This document shows, piece after piece, positions 23,070 through 31,655 of a stretch of 35,663 nt of DNA (its first letter is position 1; the number at the start of each line of letters is the position of its first letter). The translations under genes were made by a program, and so were the position numbers. Below the pieces are notes generated by a model. The model saw nothing but the letters and a program-made list of their open reading frames with translations, was not told the DNA's origin and searched no databases. The stretch is from Gallionella sp. (GTDB lineage Bacteria > Pseudomonadota > Gammaproteobacteria > Burkholderiales > Gallionellaceae), in the NCBI GenBank assembly GCA_017880865.1, contig JADGRL010000029.1, positions 1 through 35,663 of the forward strand, read 5' to 3'.

Positions 23070-23861
23070 ATGAAGCTGAAAACCATGAAGCTGATCCAGT
23101 CCCGCGACAATCCGTTCTACAAGGAGCTCGTCAAACTGACCGGTTCGGCTCGGCAACGCAACAAAGCCAACCAGACTTTGCTGGACGGCGCGCATTTGCT
23201 GGCGGCGTATCTGGATGCGGGAATGACGCCGCAGCATATTCTGTTGAATGCGGCGGCGTTGCACGACGATGAAGTTGCCGCGCTGTTGGAACGCACCCAA
23301 AATGTGCCGGTCACGCAACTGGATGACAAGCTGTACGCGGAACTGAGCGAGTTGAAAACGCCCACCGGCATACTCGCGCTGATCGATATTCCCCTGACTG
23401 ATTTAACATTAACGCAATGCCGTTTTGCGTTGTTGCTGGAAGACATTCAGGACCCCGGCAATTTGGGTTCGATGCTGCGCTCGGCCGCCGCTGCGGGATG
23501 CGATGCGCTGTTTTTGTCTTCCGGTTGCGCCGACGCCTGGTCGCCCAAGGTGCTGCGCGCGGCGATGGGCGGACATTTTATTTTGAATATTTATGAGCGG
23601 CAGGATTTGTCTGAAGTGGCGAAAGCATTTGTGGGAACGCTGCTGGCAACCAGCCTGCAAGCCACGCGCAGCCTGTATGACTGCGACCTGCGCGGCAATG
23701 TCGCATTCATGATCGGCAACGAAGGGGCCGGGCTGTCTGCCGGGTTGCTGGCTCTTGCCAATCAAAAAATTTCCATCCCGATGTCAGGCAAAATCGAATC
23801 GCTGAATGCCGCAGCGGCGACCGCTATCTGTTTATTTGAGGCCGTTCGGCAGCGCCAATAA
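23070..23861 (+). CDS. TrmH/SpoU-family RNA methyltransferase
   Basis: A 263-aa SPOUT enzyme. An N-terminal RNA-binding part (IQSRDNPFYKELVKL, QTLLDGAHLLAAYLDAG) is followed by the catalytic domain: RFALLLEDIQDPGNLGSMLRSAAAAGCDALFLS, AFMIGNEGAGLS and SIPMSGKIESLNAAAATAICLFEAVRQ. These are the three SpoU motifs, with the SAM-binding knot at the end. It methylates 2'-O of rRNA or tRNA; the exact target is unknown. A 15-bp duplication (23067-23096) creates two in-frame ATGs (23070 and 23085), so the start is uncertain. Confidence 0.93.
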   Translation: MKLKTMKLIQSRDNPFYKELVKLTGSARQRNKANQTLLDGAHLLAAYLDAGMTPQHILLNAAALHDDEVAALLERTQNVPVTQLDDKLYAELSELKTPTGILALIDIPLTDLTLTQCRFALLLEDIQDPGNLGSMLRSAAAAGCDALFLSSGCADAWSPKVLRAAMGGHFILNIYERQDLSEVAKAFVGTLLATSLQATRSLYDCDLRGNVAFMIGNEGAGLSAGLLALANQKISIPMSGKIESLNAAAATAICLFEAVRQRQ

Positions 23862-23958
23862 CCGTAATATTTTTTAATTGCAAGTCCTGTTTTATCGCAA
23901 TGACTGGCGAACTTCAATATAGAATGCTCAGTATGCCAACCATCTTTGGAGGTGTACC

Positions 23959-26736
23959 GTGAGCGATTCAAGCAAAACAAATAAACAGGTCTTTGCGTTT
24001 GAAGAGGGCGATGGAAAAAACAAGAAGCTGCTGGGCGGCAAAGGTGCCAACCTTTGCGAGATGACGCAGATTGGGCTGAATGTGCCGCCCGGTTTTGTGA
24101 TCAGCACCGAAGCCTGTCTGAGTTACCTTGCGGCACCGGGTGGTGGCCTGCCCAAAGACTTGCTGGCGGCGATCCATGCCCAGCTGAAGGTGATCGAAAC
24201 CAAGACCGGCAAGCGTTTCGGCGATGCCAAAAATCCGTTGCTGGTTTCGGTGCGTTCCGGTTCGGCGATGTCGATGCCCGGCATGATGGATACCATCCTG
24301 AACCTGGGCCTGAATGAGCAGACGCTGGCCGGTGAAATCGAACAGACCGGCGATCCGCGCTTCGGCTATGACACCTACCGCCGTTTCATCCAGCTGTTCG
24401 GCAAGATCGCGCTGGGTGTATCCGACGAGTTGTTCGACAAGGAACTTTCTGTCGTCAAACAAAATCGTGGCGTCAAGGAAGACCTGGCGCTCAGTGCCGA
24501 TGATCTCAAAGAAGTCAGCGAACGTTTTCTGCGCGTGGTGCAGGAGCAGACCGGCAAGCCGTTTCCGAGCGATCCTTATGAGCAGCTCGACCAATCCGTC
24601 AAGGCGGTCTTCGATTCATGGATGGGCAAACGCGCCGTCGATTATCGCCGCGAATTCAAAATCACGCCGGACATGGCCAATGGCACGGCGGTGAATATCT
24701 GCACGATGGTGTTCGGCAATCGCGGCAACGATTCGGCCACCGGCGTCGGTTTTACGCGCAATCCCGCCACCGGCGAAAACCAGTTGTATGGCGAGTATCT
24801 GGTGAATGCGCAAGGCGAAGATGTGGTGGCGGGTATCCGTACCCCGAAGCCGCTCGATGCCATGTCAAAGGAGATGCCCGATTTGTTCCGGCAATTGCAG
24901 GAGCTGCGCGCCAAGCTGGAAAATCATTATCACGAAGTGCAGGACTTCGAGTTCACGATCGAGAGAAACACGCTCTATTGTCTGCAGACCCGCAACGGCA
25001 AGATGAACACCACCGCGATGGTGCGCAGTTCGGTGGAGATGGAGAAGGCGGGACTGATTACGCGCCGGCAGGCATTGCTGCGCATCACGCCGGAAAGTCT
25101 CGCGCAGATGCTGTTCCCGCGCCTGGATCCGAATGCCGATGCACGGCCGCTGGCCCGTGGCTTGCCGGCTTCTCCGGGCGCCACATCCGGGCATGCCATC
25201 TTTGACGCCGATCGCGCCGAACAACAGGGCAAAGCCGGCAAGCCGGTGATCCTGGTGCGCGAAGAAACCAAACCGGAAGATATACACGGATTTTTTGCAT
25301 CGCGCGGCATCCTGACCAGCCGTGGCGGCAAGACTTCGCATGCCGCCGTGGTCGCGCGCGGGATGGGCAAGCCGTGCGTGGCGGGTGCCGAAGGCATCGA
25401 AGTCAATGTCGCGCTGCGACTGGCCACCATGGGCGAGACCATCATCCATGAAGGCGACATCATCACGATCGATGGCACCTCGGGTCTGGTATATCTGGGG
25501 GTGGTCGCCACGCTGGAAGCCGAGATCACCGCCGAGCTGAATGTGTTGCTGGCATGGGCCGACAAGGAAGCCCGGCTGGCCGTGATGGCGAATGCCGATA
25601 CGCCGGATGACGCCAAACGCGCGCTGCAATTGGGTGCAAAAGGCATCGGGCTGTGCCGGACCGAACGCATGTTCAACGCCAGCGACCGCCTGCCCATCGT
25701 GCTGGAAATGATCATCGCCGAAGATCTGGCGCAGCGTCAGCTGGCGCTCGATCGCCTGTTGCCGATTCAGCGCGCCGACTTCAAAGGCCTGCTGAAGACC
25801 ATGGCGGGATTGCCCGTGACCATCCGCTTGCTCGACCCGCCGATACACGAGTTCCTGCCTGCCGAACAGCAACTGGTCAGGGAAATCGACGAGCTGAATC
25901 ACTTGTTGAAGACCGCCAGTGGCATGGAAATTTTGTCCGGCACGCTGGACCTGTTGCAGGATGAGGAACTGAACCCGGCCGAGGCTGCGCGCATCAAATC
26001 GAACACCGTGAGCCCGCATGTCGTCGAGTTGGCGATCACCAAGAAGCAGGCGATCCTGAAAAAAGTGCGCGCGCTGCATGAAGTCAACCCCATGCTGGGC
26101 CACCGCGGCGTTCGCCTCGGCATCACGTTCCCGGAAATCTACCTGATGCAGATACGCGCGCTCGCCGAGGCGACCGTCGAATGCGTCAAGGAAGGGCTGG
26201 ATGTGCATCCTGAAATCATGGTGCCGCAAGTCTGTACCTCTGCCGAGCTGAGGTTTGTCAAAGGCTACGTCGACCAGGTTGTCGCCGAGGTTGAAAAAAG
26301 CAGCGGCATCAAAGCCAAGCTTAAATTCGGCACGATGATGGAAGTCGTCCGGGCCTGCCTGCGTGCGGACAGTCTGGCCAAGGAAGCGGAATTCTTCTCG
26401 TTCGGCACCAACGATCTGACTCAGGCCACGTTCTCGTTTTCGCGCGAAGATGCCGAAAACAAATTCCTGCCGGCCTATAACCAGAAGGACGTGCTGCACG
26501 ACAATCCGTTCGAGGTGCTGGACACGCAGGGTGTGGGCAGGCTGATGAAGCTGGCCATCGAAGGTGGACGCGCCGCCAGGCCGGAACTTACGATCGGCAT
26601 TTGCGGCGAGCATGGCGGCCATCCGGCCTCGATACGTTTTTGTCACCAGATCGGTCTGGATTACGTGTCGTGCTCGGCACCCCGCGTGCCAATTGCGAGG
26701 TTAGCTGCCGCGCACGCCAAGCTGAGCGAGGGCTGA
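23959..26736 (+). CDS. ppdK: Pyruvate, phosphate dikinase
   Basis: A 925-aa protein with the full PPDK layout. The N-terminal ATP-grasp domain has LLGGKGANLCEM and VRSGSAMSMPGMMDTILNLGLN. The swivelling phosphohistidine domain has GGKTSHAAVVARGMG with His461, and the C-terminal TIM barrel has LGHRGVRLGI and GICGEHGG with the catalytic Cys882. It converts pyruvate, ATP and phosphate to phosphoenolpyruvate, AMP and pyrophosphate, reversibly. It starts with GTG at 23959, with GGAGG 6 nt upstream. The length is slightly above the 870-880 usual, with no obvious extra domain. Confidence 0.97.
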   Translation: MSDSSKTNKQVFAFEEGDGKNKKLLGGKGANLCEMTQIGLNVPPGFVISTEACLSYLAAPGGGLPKDLLAAIHAQLKVIETKTGKRFGDAKNPLLVSVRSGSAMSMPGMMDTILNLGLNEQTLAGEIEQTGDPRFGYDTYRRFIQLFGKIALGVSDELFDKELSVVKQNRGVKEDLALSADDLKEVSERFLRVVQEQTGKPFPSDPYEQLDQSVKAVFDSWMGKRAVDYRREFKITPDMANGTAVNICTMVFGNRGNDSATGVGFTRNPATGENQLYGEYLVNAQGEDVVAGIRTPKPLDAMSKEMPDLFRQLQELRAKLENHYHEVQDFEFTIERNTLYCLQTRNGKMNTTAMVRSSVEMEKAGLITRRQALLRITPESLAQMLFPRLDPNADARPLARGLPASPGATSGHAIFDADRAEQQGKAGKPVILVREETKPEDIHGFFASRGILTSRGGKTSHAAVVARGMGKPCVAGAEGIEVNVALRLATMGETIIHEGDIITIDGTSGLVYLGVVATLEAEITAELNVLLAWADKEARLAVMANADTPDDAKRALQLGAKGIGLCRTERMFNASDRLPIVLEMIIAEDLAQRQLALDRLLPIQRADFKGLLKTMAGLPVTIRLLDPPIHEFLPAEQQLVREIDELNHLLKTASGMEILSGTLDLLQDEELNPAEAARIKSNTVSPHVVELAITKKQAILKKVRALHEVNPMLGHRGVRLGITFPEIYLMQIRALAEATVECVKEGLDVHPEIMVPQVCTSAELRFVKGYVDQVVAEVEKSSGIKAKLKFGTMMEVVRACLRADSLAKEAEFFSFGTNDLTQATFSFSREDAENKFLPAYNQKDVLHDNPFEVLDTQGVGRLMKLAIEGGRAARPELTIGICGEHGGHPASIRFCHQIGLDYVSCSAPRVPIARLAAAHAKLSEG

Positions 26737-26800
26737 TATACCAGCTTGCAACAGAAGCTCCGCTATACCCCGGTCAATTTTGACGCGGGCGTTAAACTCC

Positions 26801-26828
26801 TTGACCTGTAAGCCTATTTCGCTATAAT
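26801..26828 (+). promoter_or_regulatory. Sigma-70 promoter of the rpsF operon
   Basis: TTGACC (26801-26806) and a perfect TATAAT (26823-26828), 16 bp apart, lie about 150 nt before rpsF. The long leader that follows contains CCTC-TTCC-GAGG and may carry the S6:S18 autoregulatory fold known for this operon, but I could not confirm that structure by eye. Confidence 0.75.
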
Positions 26829-26981
26829 GCGCGCCCCTGTGGGACTGCTCTGTAAAACTGATGGCGGTTTCACATACCTTGCTCCACCGCATACGCAGCG
26901 TTAATTCCACGTCCTCTTCCGAGGATAGTGAATGACCTGCATTCGTTATGACGGGGGGCTTTATAACCATAAGGAGATGTA

Positions 26982-27395
26982 ATGCGACATTACGAAATCG
27001 TGTTTATTGTGCATCCCGATCAAAGCGAGCAAGTACCCGCGATGATCGAGCGCTATCGCACACTGGTCACTTCCAAGGGTGGTCAAATCCACCGTCTGGA
27101 AGATTGGGGCCGCCGCCAGTTGGCTTACCCTATCCAAAAGATTCACAAGGCACATTACGTGCTGATGAATATCGAATGCAACCAGGAGGCACTGGACGAA
27201 CTGGAACACGCGTTCCGCTTCAATGATGCGGTATTGCGTCATCTGACTGTCAAGACCAAGGTTGCCGTCATCGAACCGTCTGCCATGATGAAGGAAGAAA
27301 AATCCCGCTCCATGCCGACTGACGGTGCTGCTGTTGTTGCTGCTGCTGCGGCTGTTGCAGCTCCGGCGGAACAAGGCGCGGCTGCTGCTGCTTAA
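26982..27395 (+). CDS. rpsF: 30S ribosomal protein S6
   Basis: A 137-aa protein: [81 protein letters not shown]. This is standard S6. The C-terminus carries an Ala/Val-rich tail of about 30 residues. AAGGAG is 5 nt upstream. S6 binds S18 on the 30S platform. It is the first gene of the rpsF-priB-rpsR-rplI operon behind a clear promoter. Confidence 0.97.
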   Translation: MRHYEIVFIVHPDQSEQVPAMIERYRTLVTSKGGQIHRLEDWGRRQLAYPIQKIHKAHYVLMNIECNQEALDELEHAFRFNDAVLRHLTVKTKVAVIEPSAMMKEEKSRSMPTDGAAVVAAAAAVAAPAEQGAAAAA

Positions 27396-27407
27396 TTTTA
27401 TTGGAAA

Positions 27408-27704
27408 TTGGCGCGTAATCAGGTTGTCATCAGCGGCGAGTTAATCGCACTGGAAGGTTTGCGGTATACCCCGGCTGGGGTGGCGAGAGTGGCACTGAGC
27501 TTACGTCACACCTCAACGCAGTCCGAAGCAAATGGTTTAAGGCAGGTGCAGTGTGAAGTGAATGCGCTGGCGTTTGCCGAGGTGGCCGATAAGGTTGCCC
27601 AGTTTGCAGTAGGACAAAACGTTAAGGTGCGCGGGTTTCTAGCTCAGCAAAGTATTCGCAGCCGACAACTGGTTTTGCATATAAACGACATTATTTTGGA
27701 ATAG
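27408..27704 (+). CDS. priB: Primosomal replication protein PriB
   Basis: A 98-aa OB-fold protein: [79 protein letters not shown]. PriB helps reload DnaB at stalled forks with PriA. It starts with TTG at 27408, 12 nt after rpsF, with a weak site; this rare start may keep its level below that of the ribosomal proteins. The place between rpsF and rpsR is the classic one in beta- and gammaproteobacteria. Confidence 0.93.
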   Translation: MARNQVVISGELIALEGLRYTPAGVARVALSLRHTSTQSEANGLRQVQCEVNALAFAEVADKVAQFAVGQNVKVRGFLAQQSIRSRQLVLHINDIILE

Positions 27705-27712
27705 GAAATATC

Positions 27713-27988
27713 ATGGCTCGTCCATCAGACAAAAAGAAAGATGACAAGAACAAGCGTTCTTCACGCAACAATCTGTTCAAGCGCCGCAAGTTCTGCCGCT
27801 TCACAGTCGAGAAGATCGCCGAAGTGGATTACAAGGACATCAACATCCTCAAGGAATTCATCTCCGAAAACGGCAAGCTGATCCCGGCACGCATCACCGG
27901 CACCAAGACACGCTATCAGCGCCAACTGAGCACCGCCGTAAAACGCGCGCGCTTCCTGGCTTTGATGCCTTACACTGATCTGCATTAA
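27713..27988 (+). CDS. rpsR: 30S ribosomal protein S18
   Basis: A 91-aa basic protein: [67 protein letters not shown]. This is the complete conserved S18 core, with a basic N-terminal stretch. AGGAAAT precedes the ATG. It binds with S6 to the 30S platform. It is followed 11 nt later by rplI. Confidence 0.98.
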   Translation: MARPSDKKKDDKNKRSSRNNLFKRRKFCRFTVEKIAEVDYKDINILKEFISENGKLIPARITGTKTRYQRQLSTAVKRARFLALMPYTDLH

Positions 27989-27999
27989 GGAGTCCGGAC

Positions 28000-28449
28000 A
28001 TGCAAATAATTTTGATGGAAAAAGTGACCAACGTCGGTCAATTGGGTGAAGTGGTCAAGGTCAAGAACGGCTTCGCGCGCAATTTTCTGATTCCGCAAGG
28101 CAAGGCAAAGCGCGCAACGGCCGCCAACATGGCTGAGTTTGAAGTGCGTCGCGTCGAGATCGAAGCGGCCGACAAAGCCAAGCTGGCCGAGTCGCAAGCA
28201 CGCGGCGAAAAGCTGGCGGGTTTGACCGTGCAGATCGTGCAAAAGGCAGGCGTGGACGGCAAGCTGTTCGGCTCTGTCACCAACGCCGATGTTGCCGCCG
28301 CGCTGGTTGCGCAAGGCTTTGCAGTTGAAAAGTCGCAAGTGCGTATGCCAACAGGCCACATCAAGCAGATCGGCGACCATGCCATCGACATCGCGCTGCA
28401 TACCGATGTGGTGGTGGGTATCACCGTTTCGGTGCTCGGCGAACACTAA
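28000..28449 (+). CDS. rplI: 50S ribosomal protein L9
   Basis: A 149-aa protein with the L9 signature [39 protein letters not shown], then the long helix linker ([18 protein letters not shown]) and the C-terminal domain ([17 protein letters not shown]). AAGGAG lies 9 nt upstream. It binds 23S rRNA domain V. It is the last gene of the operon and ends at an intrinsic terminator. Confidence 0.98.
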   Translation: MQIILMEKVTNVGQLGEVVKVKNGFARNFLIPQGKAKRATAANMAEFEVRRVEIEAADKAKLAESQARGEKLAGLTVQIVQKAGVDGKLFGSVTNADVAAALVAQGFAVEKSQVRMPTGHIKQIGDHAIDIALHTDVVVGITVSVLGEH

Positions 28450-28474
28450 TAAAAAGCTGTAGAATCGCAACACG

Positions 28475-28506
28475 AAAAAGGACTGGCGACAGTCCTTTTT
28501 TGTTTT
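28475..28506 (+). terminator. Intrinsic terminator after rplI
   Basis: AAAAAGGACT (28475-28484), a GGCGAC loop, then AGTCCTTTTTT (28491-28501), continuing with GTTTTT. It is a compact stem with A-tract and T-tract, 26 nt after the rplI stop. It ends the rpsF operon before dnaB. Confidence 0.9.
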
Positions 28507-28569
28507 TAGGCTTTTGCCCATTAGCAAGGTAAAATACCGTCCGCTTAAAAGCCCTTGTGATTTAATTCC

Positions 28570-29949
28570 ATGCAAAACTTTTCCAACTCCGACGCACAAA
28601 TCGACCAGATCAAATTGCCCCCCCATTCGGTGGAAGCCGAGCAATCGGTGCTGGGCGGCTTGCTGCTGGAATCGAGCGCGCTGGACAAGATCACCGACCT
28701 GGTGACGCCCGACGATTTTTATCGCCAGGAGCATCGCCTGATCTATCGTCAGATCGTGCGCATGAGCGAGCAGGCAAAGCCGGTGGATGTGATCACCGTG
28801 GCCGAGGCCTTGGAGATATCGGGTGAGCTGGACAAGGTGGGTGGCCTGCCTTATCTGGGTGGTCTGGCGCAGAACGTGCCGTCGGCCGCCAACATCCGCC
28901 GCTACGGCGAGATCGTGCGCGAGCGTTCCATCATGCGCAAGCTGGCGGAAGTCGGCAGCGAAATTGCCAGCAGCGCCTACAACCCGACCGGGCGCGATGC
29001 CGCGCAATTGCTCGACGAGGCGGAAAGTAAAGTATTCAAGATCGCCGAGCAAGGCTCCAAAGGCAAGCAGGGATTCGTGGCCATGCCGCCGCTGTTGTCG
29101 CAAGTGGTGGAGCGCATCGAGACGCTGTATGCGCGCGACAATGCCAGCGACATCACCGGAACCGCGACCGGCTTCACCGATCTGGATCGCATGACTTCCG
29201 GTTTGCAGCCCGGGGACTTGGTGATTGTCGCGGGACGTCCCAGCATGGGCAAGACCGCCTTCGCCGTCAACATCGCCGAGAATGTCGCGATGGACACCAA
29301 ATTGCCGGTGGCGATTTTCAGTATGGAAATGGGCGCGACCCAACTGGCGATGCGTATGTTGGGCTCGGTCGGCAAACTCAATCAGCACGACCTGCGCACC
29401 GGAAAGCTGCAGGACGACGACTGGGGGCGGCTGACGCACGCGCTGGGCAAGCTCAATGATGCGCCGATCCACATCGACGAGAGTGCCGCGTTGTCCTCGC
29501 TGGATCTGCGCGCCCGGTCGCGCCGTCTGCACCGGCAGCACGGCAGTCTAGGCTTGATCGTAGTGGACTACTTGCAGTTGATGAGTTCGAATTCAGGCAA
29601 AGTCAGTGAAAACCGCGCCACCGAAATCTCGGAAATTTCCCGCTCGTTAAAAGCGCTGGCGAAGGAACTGCAAGTGCCGGTGATCGCGCTGTCGCAGTTG
29701 AACCGCAGTCTGGAGCAACGCCCCAATAAACGCCCGGTGATGTCCGATTTGCGCGAATCCGGCGCGATCGAACAGGATGCCGACCTGATCTTGTTCATCT
29801 ACCGCGACGAAGTCTACAACAGCGACTCGCCCGAAAAAGGCAAAGCCGAAATCATTATCGCCAAACAGCGTAATGGTCCGATAGGCATGGTGCCGCTGGC
29901 CTTTAGGGGCGAATACACCCGCTTCGATAATCTGGCTGGCAGTTATTGA
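28570..29949 (+). CDS. dnaB: Replicative DNA helicase DnaB
   Basis: A 459-aa helicase. The N-terminal domain has PPHSVEAEQSVLGGLLLES, FYRQEHRLIYRQI and LGGLAQNVPSAANIRRYGEIV. The RecA-like motor has GLQPGDLVIVAGRPSMGKTAFAVNIA (Walker A, Lys228), the IFSMEMGATQLAMRML motif, LGLIVVDYLQLM (Walker B) and VIALSQLNRSLEQRPNKRPVMSDLRESGAIEQDADLI. The length is usual and no intein interrupts it. It unwinds DNA at the fork. It lies after the terminator of the rpsF operon, in the same direction. Confidence 0.98.
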   Translation: MQNFSNSDAQIDQIKLPPHSVEAEQSVLGGLLLESSALDKITDLVTPDDFYRQEHRLIYRQIVRMSEQAKPVDVITVAEALEISGELDKVGGLPYLGGLAQNVPSAANIRRYGEIVRERSIMRKLAEVGSEIASSAYNPTGRDAAQLLDEAESKVFKIAEQGSKGKQGFVAMPPLLSQVVERIETLYARDNASDITGTATGFTDLDRMTSGLQPGDLVIVAGRPSMGKTAFAVNIAENVAMDTKLPVAIFSMEMGATQLAMRMLGSVGKLNQHDLRTGKLQDDDWGRLTHALGKLNDAPIHIDESAALSSLDLRARSRRLHRQHGSLGLIVVDYLQLMSSNSGKVSENRATEISEISRSLKALAKELQVPVIALSQLNRSLEQRPNKRPVMSDLRESGAIEQDADLILFIYRDEVYNSDSPEKGKAEIIIAKQRNGPIGMVPLAFRGEYTRFDNLAGSY

Positions 29950-30136
29950 TATTGCATTTGCGCAGAATGTTTTACGACTAACCATCCGGTGCAATGCGCT
30001 ACGTACTTCGTCAGCGCTCAGGACAGGCTTATTGCATACATGAATTATTTTTTCGTGTTTTTGCGAGCTTTCACCTTACGGCGAAATGCCTGCTTACCCC
30101 ACTTCGTGGACAAATAGTTTTTAATCTAACGCACCC

Positions 30137-30463
30137 ATGGCACGCCGCGACCACTACCACGTCTATGTGATCGAACTGTCGAAAGACGTTCTGTACAAAG
30201 GCCGCTTCAAGAAAGCCAACCCCGATTACGTCACGGGCAAACCGTGCGTCTACGTCGGCATGACGGGACTGGACCCCGATGTGCGCTTCGACAAACACAA
30301 GGCCGGCATCCAGTCCAACCGCTACGCGCAGGAGTTCGGCTTGCGCTTGTTGCCTGCGCTCTACGAAGTTTATAACCCGATGCCCTACGACGGCGCGCGC
30401 GACATGGAAGTGGAGCTGGGGATCGCGCTGCGCGAAGCGGGCTACGGGGTTTGGCAGGCGTAA
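30137..30463 (+). CDS. GIY-YIG-like small protein
   Basis: A 108-aa protein: HYHVYVIELSKDVLYKGRFKKANPDY, then GKPCVYVGMTGLDPDVRFDKHKAGIQSNRYAQEFGLRL, which follows the VYV...CVYVGMTG...RFxxHKxG pattern of GIY-YIG-type folds. The classical catalytic Arg and Glu may be met by R-x-x-x-H/K and the later E in MEVELGIALREAG, so a nuclease role is possible but unproven. It has a weak ribosome site. It lies between dnaB and the tRNA-Val gene. Confidence 0.7.
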   Translation: MARRDHYHVYVIELSKDVLYKGRFKKANPDYVTGKPCVYVGMTGLDPDVRFDKHKAGIQSNRYAQEFGLRLLPALYEVYNPMPYDGARDMEVELGIALREAGYGVWQA

Positions 30464-30545
30464 GCTAAACTATCCCGGGAACGTTGAATCTTGAGCTTTC
30501 GAAGCCGGATTCAGGATGCCGGTTCAAATTGCATGCGATTTTTAT

Positions 30546-30574
30546 TTGAAGCTCGCAAGGCTTTCGGATACAAT
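30546..30574 (+). promoter_or_regulatory. Promoter of tRNA-Val
   Basis: TTGAAG (30546-30551) and TACAAT (30569-30574), 17 bp apart, sit 14 nt before the tRNA 5' end. A GCGAACCCT-type G+C-rich discriminator follows the -10, as is common for stable RNA promoters. Confidence 0.6.
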
Positions 30575-30588
30575 GCGAACCCTGTAAT

Positions 30589-30665
30589 AGGCGCGTAGCT
30601 CAGCTGGCTAGAGCACTTGGTCGACATCCAAGGGGTCGTTGGTTCAAGTCCAATCGTGCCTACCA
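30589..30665 (+). tRNA. tRNA-Val (anticodon GAC)
   Basis: A 77-nt cloverleaf with encoded CCA. The acceptor AGGCGCG pairs with CGTGCCT, D stem GCTC/GAGC, anticodon stem CTTGG/CCAAG with loop TCGACAT (anticodon GAC at 30623-30625), T stem GTTGG/CCAAT with loop TTCAAGT. All arms pair, with one G-T in the acceptor and one in the T stem. Position 33 is C (30622) instead of the near-universal U, which is odd. It has its own promoter and terminator. Confidence 0.92.
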
Positions 30666-30674
30666 AATAAGTCA

Positions 30675-30708
30675 ATGGGTTAGATCAGAAACGGTCTAAC
30701 CCATTTTT
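30675..30708 (+). terminator. Intrinsic terminator of tRNA-Val
   Basis: ATGGGTTAGATC (30675-30686) pairs with GGTCTAACCCAT (30693-30704) around AGAAAC, followed by TTTTT. It is almost the same sequence as the terminator at 8076-8110 after the tRNA-Arg fragment, with compensating base changes in the stem. Confidence 0.9.
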
Positions 30709-30853
30709 CATTTTTGGTAGCAAAAAACGTATCACTTTCCGGCAAGTCCTCAGCCAAAACTACTGGATCTGCGATCCGCGTCTGGCGTCCATGTCAAATA
30801 TAGAGCGTGGCGATTCACGAAACATGTTGCCGCCCAACTATTCGGAGAAAGCT

Positions 30854-31606
30854 GTGCTGATGGGTAAATTAATGAATGTCGTCAGGGCCGGAGTGGTTGG
30901 AACATGGCTGGGCATATCCGGGGCGTATGCAGATACCGCAAGTGAGGCGGTAGCCGCCGATGCCTGGGAGTTCAAGCTTACCCCGTCCTACTATGTCACC
31001 ACCCACCAGAAGGATGCGATCGATCTTAATCTGCGGGCGAATCACGGCCCGCATGCCATTTGGCTCGGCTACTACCGGCAAGGCAGCGAGTTTGAACAGA
31101 CCCGTACCGGTTACGAATATACGGCGAAAACCACCTTCGTCCAGCTGGTACCCTCATTGCAATTGGCTTCCCGCGGTTTCGTCGGCGGTTCCATCAATGC
31201 CCAGATCGGCGACTCGATCTATGCACTGTTAGGATTTGGGCGCACCAACACGCGGGACTATTACAACCTCAATTTTGACCCGAACGATTCCGTCCTCTAC
31301 GGGTTTGGCACAACCCTGCTGCCTAAATCAAATCTCTCGTTATTTACCGTCAAGGACAATCGGCTGCACACCGATCAGGTGATTACTCACGCAGTCTGGC
31401 GCATGTCGCAGGACGACGACCAGCGGTGGACCGTGGATGTGTCGAGCAAGCACGGCCGCGCAACCGCCATTGATGAATCCGTGTCCGGCATGGCTCTGTC
31501 CGTGACCTACGACGACCGAGATATATTTTTCCGGCTGGCGCGGGATAAGAAGGTCAATTTCACCACCGTGGATCAGACTCGTTTTTCCGTTGGGCTGCGC
31601 TTCTAA
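30854..31606 (+). CDS. Predicted outer-membrane protein of unknown function
   Basis: An approximately 250-aa protein. I prefer the GTG at 30854 because GGAG sits 6 nt before it; the in-frame ATGs at 30791 and 30860 are alternatives. The N-terminus MGKLMNVVRAGVVGTWLGISGAYA is a signal peptide. The mature part has alternating strands (WEFKLTPSYYVTTHQ, AIDLNLRANHGPHAIWLGYYRQG, FVQLVPSLQLASRGFVGGSINAQIG) and ends TRFSVGLRF, a barrel-type C-terminal Phe. No family was recognised. Confidence 0.7.
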   Translation: MLMGKLMNVVRAGVVGTWLGISGAYADTASEAVAADAWEFKLTPSYYVTTHQKDAIDLNLRANHGPHAIWLGYYRQGSEFEQTRTGYEYTAKTTFVQLVPSLQLASRGFVGGSINAQIGDSIYALLGFGRTNTRDYYNLNFDPNDSVLYGFGTTLLPKSNLSLFTVKDNRLHTDQVITHAVWRMSQDDDQRWTVDVSSKHGRATAIDESVSGMALSVTYDDRDIFFRLARDKKVNFTTVDQTRFSVGLRF

Positions 31607-31655
31607 AGATTTTTTCGGACTGAGTACGCGATAGGTTGAGCACGGAAAATGATGC

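Noticed and set aside
24865..26646. Long minus-strand frame of 593 codons opposite ppdK
   Set aside because: It is fully antisense to a well-supported ppdK, has no ribosome site or recognisable motif, and its composition mirrors the G+C-rich third positions of ppdK.
27985..29541. Long minus-strand frame of 518 codons opposite rplI and dnaB
   Set aside because: It is the antisense shadow of two conserved genes and a terminator, with no domain signal.
30589..30708. Integration site at tRNA-Val
   Set aside because: No integrase gene, duplicated tRNA end or foreign block is seen next to it in the window.
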